From Membranipora membranacea (lineage: Eukaryota; Bryozoa; Gymnolaemata; Cheilostomatida; Membraniporidae), in contig OU612073.1 in assembly GCA_914767715.1 (NCBI GenBank), positions 21,080,001 through 21,144,000 on the forward strand: a stretch of 64,000 nt of DNA, read 5' to 3'. Position numbers and translations under genes: made by a program. Below the pieces are notes generated by a model. The model made no database searches. It had not been told where the DNA came from and saw only the letters and a program-made list of their open reading frames with translations. Below are positions 10,780 to 22,900 of the stretch, in pieces. The first letter of the stretch is position 1. Each line of letters begins with the position of its first letter.

Positions 10780-11880
10780 ATGAAATTATATATCTTCACC
10801 AAGGTGCAACAGCTTAGTGAACACATCATAAATCTAGAGTCTTCTGTCACGTCCTTTCAAGTTATCACAGTCATTTATATCAAAATATCCATATACGGAC
10901 GATGGCTCAGTGTTGTTACTCATCCTAAAAGAAGTGAAATGCAATGAGGTTACTGGAATCTGCAATCAGTTCAACATCTCTCTGGGTATGTGGCATCGCG
11001 TTCACAATGGCCAATTGTGAATTTTGAGTGAACCAACCTACCAGTTCTAACCTACATTGGCAGCATTTGTACAACAACCTTAGTATGCATCAACATAAAG
11101 AGATGAAATTGAGGGATTGATTTTTGTGATCGTTTGACATTTGAGTTTCATCCACCGAATAACATGCCATAAAAGTTTAAACATAGATCATAAACAGTGT
11201 TTAGTTTGAGAAGTTAATCAACTAATAAACCGAAACAAATGGACTTTTGAAAAAGTTTGCAATTCATTTGTTGGAGTAGAATTTTCCTTCTAACGCTATG
11301 ACATAAATAAATGTCAATATCAGGTTCTTGAGGATGTATGTACCGGTACTCTTATTTAGGTGGGGGGGGGGGGGGCGGGCAAAAGACTGGGGAGCTCAGA
11401 CTACCCTTTCCTCTGTGTGATGGCCTTCAAAATTTTGAGGTACTTGTTGGTGCAGATTGGATCAAAACGCAATCTCCATTGTAATGGACTGCTGGATCAG
11501 CCTACAGCAAAACGTAAAGATGATAATCATCAAAATATTTCGGGTAACGGAACCACACTGTGTTCTACCGGCTTCAGAGATTGGAGATTTGTACGCTTTA
11601 ATGTAGACGAAGTGTTTTATGTACAAAAATATTATGGTCTTTGAAAGGTGATAAGATCAACTTACTGAATTCGTGTTGCCTCTACGAAGTACTAGGCGGT
11701 GTAGATTTTGATACTAAATCTTCTTGTTAATAGGGCTGCCTAATCCTTCCTGCTAACTCTTTGACAGTGTGTCCTGTATTTCGAGAATCACGGATATCAT
11801 GCTGTTACTGGCGCAATCTGCTGATCACTGGTTGATTTTAAATGACAATTCAAAAGCTAATCTGAAAATAGATGGAGTAA
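10780..11880 (-). pseudogene. Tandem unit copy C
   Basis: Third copy of the repeated unit. Blocks such as CTGCAATCAGTTCAACATC and GAGTGAACCAACCTACC are shared with copy B. On the minus strand the piece matching 2153-2248 of copy A begins after CTTCTTTTAG. It reads through a VYGYFDINDCDNLKGRDRR-like stretch and then hits TAG. This copy includes a 14-15-base G run near 11362-11376. Relative to copy A it carries an extra ~100 bp after 11885. Confidence 0.45.
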
Positions 11881-13915
11881 AATCAACTAATTTTGTTGTA
11901 CCGCTAATTTAGCTTTGTCATGCGGCCACTTTTTTTGCTTTGCCTGCATGTCAAGGCTATTGTTAATTATTATCATAAGCATGAAGAATACTTTTAGTCA
12001 AAGCCGAACTCAAACCTACACAAAAAATGAAGGTGGTTACAACAAGGACTTCAAACTCCGCCTGTTAAGTGAATCAAATAATTAGCTATTATCTGCAACC
12101 CAACAAACCCAACAAACCGCGAACAAAAATGCTAAGCTGTTGGCATTTTTTGTTGAATTTAGATAAATACATAGTAAAATATAGAAAAGGATACAGTTCA
12201 GTCCAATTTCAAGTTAGATGGTCACGTCACACTCTGTGTCTCTCCTGTCCTCGATAATCCCAACAGAGTAGCAAGTCCCATCTTCTAAGTGAATGCTTAC
12301 TTTAGAGAAAGGCGTGTTAACTGTCCGCACCCATCGGCTACAAATTGAGAACTGGTTACCTCAACCTAGCTACAGCTATGCGCACTGTTGGCTATTGGGA
12401 AAGCTAAGCGAGAGCTATCACGAATAGTAAACAAAGAGAAGCTTTAGATTATACATGTATTCTCTTTCAGCTATAGCAAAGAATCATTGCCTCATCCTGT
12501 CCACTCTTTTTAAATAGTAACATCTAATGGTATTAAATAGTAGAAGTCATTTTATGGCATGTCATTTTTTTGCCACATTGTCATCCATTGATTTTCAAGA
12601 ATCAAGATGACCAAGGTTTTTCAAAGTGTTTCCAGTAATGACATAATTATTATATATTACATTTAAAGAAAAACATTGAAAAAATATAGGCAGCAATAGG
12701 CAATATGATGCAGTAAATTACTTTATGCAAAAGTGTGTTGGAAACCTTGGCAGTATTACATGCAAAGTATATTGTGTACAACAATAGATCATGTATTATA
12801 GCCATTTTTATGAGTACTCTGTTGAGGGATGCGTTTTGTCACTGCAGCATAGGGCCTAAGTTAATTCAACTTGTCTGAGCACTTAAATTGGGAAAACCAT
12901 TGAAACCGATAATTGGAACAACGGAACACTGGTTTTTGTGTCTCATAACCTCGAACACTGAGGGCTGTCTTCCATGATGGAATGCAGCATGCACCATTGC
13001 TGTGCTGCAGAGATGGGCTATGAAACAAGACTATCCAGCAGACTAAATTTAACTTAGGAGTAAAACGGTAGTAAAACACATATGACACTATGAGACTTGC
13101 AGCTGTTAGAATACTTAGACTTATAATTAGCGAAAAGAAAATATAAATTATTCAGGTAAGCTTAGCCCAAGTATTGGTAATGTGCACATTCTCGGCTACA
13201 GCAATTCATTTCAGTGTGGTAACATCAAGTCCCTTTGAGATACATCAACGAGCTAGTAGTGTTTAAATCGATGAGCGTGGTTCAAGCCAACGAAGATATT
13301 ATGAAAGTCAAGGAGTATGCATTTACCACATGTGCAACTTTCTCATTTCTGTGTAACCCTACTTGGTTTGACAATGTAGTAAGAATATATATATATAAGG
13401 ATGAAATATCACGTTTACTTGTAATTACCTTTGTTTCTTATTATTTTACATGAGTGTCTTAGAAGAGAAAAAAAACTATTTACACAATTTTATAAATACT
13501 AATACTAAAGTTATCAATGAATACTATATGGTTATCAGGAAATAAAAAAGTATTGAGTAGCAAACACACATTCATACATTTGTGATTGTGTGTATAATAT
13601 TAACATCAGATCTTGCTTGATAATACGTTAGATATGCATAGTTATGTGAAAGAGGCAAGCATGCTTAAAACCCTAACGTAGAAGACGTTTGTTACACAAA
13701 CAAAAAAACAATAATAGAAAATTCTAGCACCAGTATTAATTTGCATACAGTTATAACGTAATGATGGCACAGCCGATGCTGCCGGTCTCTACCTGATACG
13801 TCGGCCTGTGGCACTTTACACTGAGTTGCTATGTGCCAACTATATACACAATTAAGGCAGATACCAACGCGCATAGACCACAAGCTGTTTGATACTTTTG
13901 AGCATTCAGATGGAG
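11881..13915. other. Intergenic, no supported gene
   Basis: No exon can be supported with confidence. A minus-strand open segment at 12861-13040 is rich in Cys and aromatic residues and follows a CATAG acceptor-like site. It has no partner exon and no recognised family, so I leave it uncalled. Confidence 0.4.
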
Positions 13916-16900
13916 TTATACCGATTGGATCAATGCATAGTATTCCTCATTAATGTCGTTTGAAAACTTCAGATCATAAAGCACACCAGAGGTTTGAGGT
14001 AGGGTTGTAACGTATGCTTCCTTCAGAAGTAGATTGACACTGGAATACTTCATACGCTTAACAGCATAGTTATACAGAGATTGTTTTAAGTCACTGTCTG
14101 TCACTAGTTTAGTTACAGGTGTCACCGGCAACTGTCTATCATATAAGTTCCGGCTGGCGTAATATTCTCTAAAATAATAAAAAAAAATTTTAATGGTAAA
14201 ATACAAAGTTTATTCCCTGTCACTTGAACTCTAAGGTTAAATAGGTGCAGATCACTGTAATGGGTATCCAGTCAATGAAAATCGAAAAAACAGACCATTT
14301 CGAGAATGTTTGAGTTGCCCAACAGTATCAACTTACTTTGCATTTTTTCTGTTTTCACCGCTATGTACATGTTTATATTTTTCCTCCTTCACTCTTACTA
14401 TATATGGTACATGCTGCTTCACTCTATTAATGAAGTCTACATCTTCAGCTCCCCAGTGATAGCCCCACTTAGAGTCCCAGCCGCCAGCCTTATTATAATC
14501 CGACGCACAAACTCCCACCATACCGTAACTGTAACAGATAGTGATACATACAGTGAATTATAATTTATAATAATAAGTATAACAGTGACAGTTTCACAAG
14601 TAAATCGATGATTTGCTTTTCCCATATCAGTATTTCTTAAATGCAGTTAATTTGTGCCGTCAATGCAATATTGTTTTTTTATCTATGTACAAAAAGGTAC
14701 AAAAGATATAGGGTTATGCTTACCCAGCCTTCACCCAATAGCCACTATCCTCAGTCTTTTCCTTGAAGCATATAGGGGCGTAGGTAGAAAACCCGCATCG
14801 TGTGCTCTTCCAAACTCTACGAGTAAAATCTGTGGGTATCACCATAGAAGTATCCACAGAGAACAGGATTGGATTCTCCTGAGCTTGAGATTTAGCTAGC
14901 TGCTGTGCAAAGTCAAAGCCCTTCTTTAGTCCTATACTTCTACTGAAGGGTGCTCCTTTAAAATTCAGAAATACTGGTCAGTTATCAATATACTACCCCT
15001 TTCATAACAAACATGGATTACTCTATTCAGTAATTCCAAAGTGCCAAAACCATAGAGAACAACAGACGTACATAGAAAAAACTATCGCTTCCGCTTTTAC
15101 GGCAATAAATTTGCCAATCCCTCAATGATAACAACAAAGTCAATATTTATAACTTTATTGAACTGTTGGTGCGCCATTAGTGTCAACATGATGTGTGCAA
15201 GGACTTTAAAACAATCAATCCAACTTTTATATGATGCCAAATTAATGCAGATATCAAACTTACCCAAGTGTAGGTAATGAACAGGTATATTGAGAGACTT
15301 TCTGTGTTTAGTAAGGTTGAACTGCTCGGGACCAGGACGACTCATATCTACTATAACGAGATTAGTGAAGGATTTATCGTGCTGTGCGTTTATCATGAGT
15401 AGCAGCCTGACCATAAACTCTGTATCGTTACCCACTGCAGTGACGAAATACACCTGCTTACGTTTCAACTTTCCATACTTCTGAAGCCTGAAAACAAAAA
15501 CAAATTAAAATCATTACAAATCAGGTTGTAGTTTCATACCCATCAAGGATAAGGTTATTTATCCCAGCATTATTGTGTCAAAACTAATTGCTTTCATGCC
15601 ACAACAACTAGCATCTAGTTTGTCTTGACAAGATTTTGGTTTTGCAGGGTGTTTGAGTTACCTTGTTAACTGCAAACATGAAAGTAGTTACTAAGCTGAA
15701 TTTTAAAATTAAACATTGAAGTTATCTTGCAATGATCATTGTAAAATGAAGTTTATAATATAGTATAATATATCACCGATAATTCTTTGTAATTTGTATC
15801 AGAACATATACAAATAGGGTCAAATCTATAAAGTATATCTATCTACATGTTGAGAATTGTATTAAACTTTGGAGTTGTTTCTCCTCCGACAGTAATTTTC
15901 AATGAGGAGACAACTACAGGATTATTTGAGTTCAAGGTTTTATCTATTTTTGCAGGACCAGATTGGGGTAGTGTTAGACTCCAACCAATAACAATCATTT
16001 CTGGTTGTACATTTTATGTCATAGCAGACTATCAGATTATAGTACTCACTTCCAATAATCTTGGAACATATGACAGGATCGGTTAAGGTGATGTAGATCC
16101 ACTTCTAAGTCACTCTCTTCATTCTTGAAGGATGAATGTCGGTCATAATCAACATGTAAAGATCCCTGTATCCTCATGATACATGGAGATGTGTACATAT
16201 ACACTGCAATCAGAGAGAAATATAACATGTATAAATATACTCCACTGATAGCATCTTTATTATCTGTCATAGATATATAGACAGTTGATATATGTGCATT
16301 AAAATATATAATAATACACATAAAAAACTACATAATAAAGTCATCGCTACATAAAACTTCATTATATTTGTAAAACCTATCTAGATAACTATCTAGATCT
16401 ATAACTATATCTAGATCTCTTCATATATCATGATTAATAGAAGCTTGCAACAAGCCCCATAAATTTTACACGCAGTTGGCTTTGATAGCTATTTTTATGG
16501 GTAGGGTAGGCCCTAATGGACGAGTTTCTGTAGTTTGGAGCCAACAAAAGCTTGTCTAGTATAACAAATATGATACCAAAACATCTATCTTTGGTTGTCA
16601 TTTGATAGAAAAATCTCAGTTGCATTCTTTGTGTCAAATTTGAGTGAAAGTATCATTTTACCATTCTAAATAAAGCAGTTGTGCTTCCCGGACCATCAAG
16701 TTCTGAATTTGATCTAGTATGACAACAATAGCAAAAATTTCATGGAAATATAAAAATCTGCAGCAGTATTTAACTTCAACTACAATTACAATTCTAGAGC
16801 AGTCCTACAAATGGATTCCACTAAGCATAGCATCTAACTACTGTTCTAGTTCAATCGGGTGGTCGGATGTATTTGGAATAGACGAAGAGACCACTCCGCT

Positions 16901-19900
16901 TTCATTTCATTTGCCCTTACTAAACTACATTCAGACTGAGATAGACTTACTTAGTTTGGAAGTGTTGGCAGGTTTACTGCGTACATTCTTCCAGCCCGGT
17001 GATTGGTCGTTAATATTCTGTATAACAGCCCGCTGCAGATAATGGTCCACTGTCTTGTCTGCCGCTGACAAGTCTATCGATTTCCAGTTTCTGTCTACAT
17101 AAGTTGTGTTATCATATGATGGCTGGTATGACTTTCCTAAACCATTGAACACTTTGGTTATATTCCACTGCAATGATAAGATAGAGCAAATTATGGATCA
17201 TGGAAGTGTTTTAGGGAACCATATACAAGTTGATTTACTCAAACCCGCAACTATTCAAGTATATATATATACTTTTTATTGGCATCAAAAGTCATCTCAT
17301 TCGAAATGTTTTGCACTCAGTGCCAGAAAACAATTTTTTTTTATAACAAAAAAAGAGAAACAGAAGGGAAATAATATCATCAATGATGTTGGTCAAGTCG
17401 ATAATATATGGTTGAAAAGTAAAGTTTTGAATGAACTGAACTTCTCTTTAGATCTCAAATGTAACGGTAAAGAATTGTATGTAGCAGAAACTTTGTATCT
17501 TAGATTGTCTGTATGATATAAAAGTAAATGTTTATCACGAAAATTGAACTTGGTAGTGTTTTTAAATCCTCTATATATAAATGGAGGTGTTAAAAAATTG
17601 TTTATCTTATGCGCAAAAAGTGAAGTGAAATAACAAACAAGCTTAGGAAGAGGTAGGAGTTGTAATGATTGTGTAATGGATTCGGTTGAAATGAGATAAT
17701 ACGGGATGTAATGCACATTGGCGATAATGCGTAAAGCCCGTTTTTGCAACAAAAATAATCTATTGAGGGCATTATTGCAGGACAAGTTGCCAATGATATG
17801 GATACCATATATAAGGTGACAATAGATAAACTGGAAGTAAAATGTGCGGGCACTTGCTATATCCAAGAAGTATCTCAAATTTTGAAGTAGGTAAACATTC
17901 CGTTGTACCTTTTTATATACATACTCTAGATGATCCTGCCATGAAAGCGAGTCATTCAACACAAAACCCAGAAGCCTTGTAGTTCTCTGTCTGTTTAGTT
18001 TTTCATGCCCTATGTACAGTTCCAGGTCATAAAGCGGATCTGAGATATTAAGTAGCATGTAATGAGATTTCTGAACATTTATAACCATCCGGTTACGATT
18101 GCACCAATCCAAAATGCCACTTAAATCTTCAGATGCCTTTGCCTTTAGTTGCTGAAGGTTTTTATTAGATGACAGGAACACTGTATCATCAGCATATGCA
18201 TATGATGATGAGTCTGATTTTGATGAAGTTAATAAATCATTTATGAAGATGAGAAACAAAGTTGGTGCTAGGATTGAACCTTGAGGGACCCCTATTGTGA
18301 TAGGCAATCTACAAGATTCAATATTATTGAGTTTAACAAACTGCCTTCTGTCTGTCAGAAAGGTGTCAAGAAGTTTTAACATATTTCCTCCGATGCCGCA
18401 AGCCTTCAACTTATTGTGTAGTAAAACATGGGATACACAGTCAAATGCCTTTTTAAAATCCAGAAAAAGTAATGTCATAACATTTCCATTAATTTTCTCC
18501 ACCAAAGAGTCTGAAATAATTTTAAATAAACTGTCTGAACAAGAATGGCCTTTTCTAAATCCACATTGAAGCTCATGGATGATTTTGTTCTTAGTGAGAT
18601 ATTCTTGCAGATGGTGATTTATGTGTTTCTCAAATATTTTTGAAAGAACAGGCAAGACTGAAATTGGCCTATAATTTGATGGGTTATTTATATCCCCAGA
18701 TTTATGTATTGGTGAAACTCGAGCTAGTTTCCATGTTGAAGGGAACTGTCCTTTGCTTAAAACCCTGTTAAACATATCGGTGACAATATCCACAATATAA
18801 GGCCAAACAAGCTTCAACATCTTCACTGTAATTCTGTCAGGTCCTGTACTTTTACTATCAGGAATGTGGAACAATATTCTTGTACATGTGAAAGGGGTGA
18901 ATTGTGGTATGTCTGTCAAATTATGTTTGGATACGGGAAATGTCATCTCATCTGTTACGACAAGGTTCTTTGTGATTGATTTTGCAATGGATGTGAAATG
19001 GCTGTTAAATTGATCTGCACTCAAATTTGTCGCAGGGAAAGTCTCCTTCTTTTTATTCTTTAATACATCCCAAACAGGTTTTGTATTACCTTTAGACTCT
19101 TTAATAATATTAGAAATAGCTCTTTTCTTCTTTTGTCTGATCATATTAGTGACATAATTTCGCTGTTTTTTATATCCTTCCCAATCACCGTTTTGTTTGA
19201 GTTGATCTCTGATTTTGATGTTCATTTTTACCTCATCATCCAACCATTTTGGAAGATTATGCGTTCTTACAAAACGAGTCTTCTCAAACACGAGTTTTGA
19301 TATAAGATGATTCAAATGGCTATAGAACTTCTCAAACATTGAGTCTATTGATCTTTCATACAGTACGTAACCAAAATTTTCCCTTGAGAATGTATTAAAA
19401 ATGTTTTCAGGTGTTGCAAATGAATAATCCAAAAATGTTACCTTACATCTTTGTTTAGATATTTTAACATTTCGATCAATCTCTCTTGAAGCTACTATCA
19501 TGAAATGATCACTCAGTGAATATTTGATGACACCAGATTTAGCAATATTGTCACTTTTACTTGAATAGATGTGGTCAATTAGTGTCCTTGATGAATTAGT
19601 TATGCGAGTGGGTTCAGATATAAGTTGATTCAACAGTAGTGGAGAGGTAACATTATCTAACCACCTGTTTTTCGAAGTTGGATTCAGCAAATCAATATTG
19701 AAATCACCAAATATTATAATTTCATCGTTCAAACCATAACAACGCTCGACAAACTCTGAAAAGTCTGTGTTCCATGATGCTTTTGATTGGGGAGGTCTAT
19801 ATAAGTATGTGACCAAAAAACTCTTTTGGCTTCTGGGTCTGACCTTGACTGTTATACTCTCATCCATGTAAAGATCTAAATTTTCCAGATGTTCAATGAC

Positions 19901-22900
19901 CAGTGAATCATGGACATAGCAGAGTAATCCCCCACCATTGTTACAGAGCCTATCCCTTCTTATCATCTTATATCCTGGTACCTCATATAGGCAGCTGTCA
20001 TCATTTTCATTCAAAAATGTTTCAGCCAAACACAGTATACTAAATTTGTGATCACTAAGAATTAAACGAACCTCTTCCAGTTTGCTTGCCAATCCACGGA
20101 TATTAAGATATGCGCTATGAAAATTAGTTGCCATCATAGAAGTTTTTCAAAATGGCATTTAAGTTTAAGTGATTCTAAAATCATACCTTGACTGAGGACC
20201 TTGTTGTATTGGTCCTGAGTGTCAAACTTTACTTTAAAGATGCGCATTTTCTTTTCCCCTTTGTAAATCCTTATAGCTGAAGAGTTGGGGAAATTCTGTG
20301 ATATCTCTTTTATTACAAGTTCATCATCAGCATCGATAGGAATGCCTCTCAGCATACCAGTGTTGACTTTTGCTGATTCTGGATTGATTGTCTTTCTTAC
20401 TTGCGAATTTTCAAATAGTAATGTATTCCAAGTGTTTATCAACTTGGTCACGGTCTTTTCATCGCGAAGGTGCAGCATAATTTTTGGAGATTCTGTCTTG
20501 AAATTGTAGGTCGTTATGTTTTCTATGATTGTTGGGCCGAATTCACGGTTAATCTCACGTCTGATGTTGTCTTGATTATAGTTTTGGTAGGTTTTTGATG
20601 ACTTGTTGATACTTATTACGATGCAGTGCTTGGGGTTGAAGTTGTTTGGACGAGTTGTTTTTGTAATAGATGGCATGTGATCTGGTGTGTTGGATGTAGT
20701 TGCCGGTGAACTTGGTGTTGGTGTGTTTTGATGTGTTGTTGATGAAGGAATATTTCTGTGGAGTTGTCTACTGCTGCTTGCAACTGATGACCATTGTTGT
20801 GTGGTGTTAAGAGTTTGAGTTGGAAGATATGTTTGTTGTACGGTATTTTTGGAATTTGATGGACATTCCTTTGTACTAGGGCTCTCAGAAAAAGCACTAG
20901 TAATTTTATCCAATTTAACCTGCATGCTGTCCATCTTCTCCTGCATGCTGTCCATCTTCTCCATCATAATAGAAAGCACGCCATGTAGAGTTCTGCATGA
21001 CGCACATCCGGGACTCTCCCCACAATCTCTGTCCCTGGAATGACTGGGAGCGCTGTCGACGAATGGAGCAGAAGTCTCCATTGTCTCAGACAGGGAACAC
21101 TGAGAAGACTCTGGCAGTGAAACTGTAGATCCCCCTAGAGCACCTTGTGTGCTTTGTTGTTGAGTTGTGCTGCTGTTGGCATTGGTTTGTTTACTTTTTA
21201 GCGATTCCATTGCATTTGAGCATGAGGAACGGACTTTCTCGTTTAAATTGGCAATTGTTTCTGGCTGTAATTCACCTACCAGCTTAGAGTAGTGACTTAT
21301 AAACACATCCACATCTTTGATAGCATTCACCAGTATTCTAGAGGTGGTATGGTAAAAGTTTGCAGTATAAAGGCGTCTATCCGATTTCTTCTTGTTTTTC
21401 ACGGTGAATATGGTGGCTGTTGTGTTTTTGTCCTTATCTTTATTCATTTTCCTAGTTATTCATTTTCCTAGTTGCCCAAGTGAGATGTCTCTCTCGGGCA
21501 GCTGTGTTGGGCTGTTAAAATATATCTGGTGGGTGCTGGAGCAGGGCCCTATCCAATGAATTGTCTTGGCGAGAGTCTCTGGGGATGAATGGTATAATTG
21601 ATTAACATGAAGCAAAGAATGATCAAAATGGGTGGGGACAGAGTCTGGGGAGCTCAGACTAACAAAATAGTATCAATTAGATAACAATCAACAGAAGAAG
21701 TAGACTGAAATAAAAACTCAAGTAATACAGAGAAGCAAAAAGGAACTAGATTATCATTTCATTAACCTAGATTCTGCAGGTTAACAGAAAGTGATTTCAA
21801 AATAAACTACTGCATGGGAAGTGGGAGATTAAGATTAATATTCTCCTACATACATACTTTGATCCGGGTAAAGTAGGTGTATTTTACCTAACCCCGTACA
21901 CACACATGAAAGTTGGTGCACCGAATCGACCATTGGCCGTAGGTTAATATAATAATCATATTACCTTTTTGAATGATTGAGTGGACAAATAAAGCCAGTC
22001 ATCGCTGAAAGAATAAGATGTTTTCTCCTCGGTACATGAGCTATTGAAGGTAATCTACAAAATAAATAAAAAGGTAAATAATTTGGCTATGTAATTAATT
22101 ATTATTGTTAGCAGATCGGAAGTGTAGAAACCATCACAACTATCCAAGTCCATACAACGACGAAATGTTGACAAAATATTGGGGTAGATATAAGGGTAGA
22201 TAAAGCAATGTCAAAGCTGGACAACTTGTAATAGGACGATGATGAGCGATGTAGTGAGTGCCTGGAGAGTCCATTTATGGGCTCAACCAGCAAAAACATT
22301 GACATAATTATGTAATCATATCTGAAAAGTGTGCATAACAACCTTTGGAAACATAAAACTCTATCTAGATGAGTTACAGGATAGGACAACAAGTCATGTA
22401 TTCTTCAATGGTAATACAAATATCAACAGTCCTATTTGTATAATCTGCTGTACTAATCTTCATATAACAAACCTCTATATCTTTGCAGGCAGCAACAGCT
22501 AACTTTACTCTTTTCACTCTCAGCAGGAAATCCGTGTGCTGACCACTGCTCAATGACTCATCCCATAGCTGATTGTTCATCAAAGTGTCGCGTGAGGCGA
22601 GAAATACTGGGGGCAGAAGATCTGACTGGTGACAGGTGGGTGAATTTACTGACAGGTTTGAAGGCAGGTAGATACCTGGTATGGCTGTCAACTCACCTGT
22701 CAACTTTGATATATGTAGAGTACCTGTCAAACGAAAAAGAGAATGTAGTTAAGTCATGTCATTGAGCAAGCAGCCTAGGTCATCACAGGTGCAGTTAAAC
22801 CCACTTTATGGGCTATTGGGGTCCTGGGAAGTAGAGGCGGCTGATACTAAAAGTAGAAGTTTGAAGAGTAGATGATTGTTTTTGTTAGCAAGAAAGAATG

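Larger units (their letters stand above)
17260..21660 (-). mobile_element. Full-length-looking non-LTR retrotransposon (LINE, CR1/Jockey-type)
   Basis: The element holds two uninterrupted ORFs: ORF1 (21447-20134) and ORF2 (20137-17393), with an APE endonuclease and reverse transcriptase. The 3' UTR is short and ends with AATAAA (17280-17275) and a TA-rich tail (17271-17260). The 5' limit near 21660 is uncertain because I cannot identify a target-site duplication. Intact frames suggest recent insertion. It has the same orientation as the host gene. Confidence 0.85.
17168..21964 (-). other. Intron 7 of the glycosyltransferase gene, hosting a LINE
   Basis: The intron opens with GTAATA after the AAAAAG end of exon 7 and closes with TTATCATTGCAG before exon 8. 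Nearly all of its 4.8 kb is the LINE, leaving about 95 bp of intron on the acceptor side and a few hundred on the donor side. Without the insertion the intron would be of ordinary size. Confidence 0.8.

Noticed and set aside
11362..11376. G run as a regulatory G-quadruplex
   Set aside because: A homopolymer inside a decayed repeat copy with no nearby promoter; more simply slippage.
12861..13088. Cys-rich minus-strand open segment
   Set aside because: Follows an acceptor-like CATAG but has no partner exon, no family and no other support.
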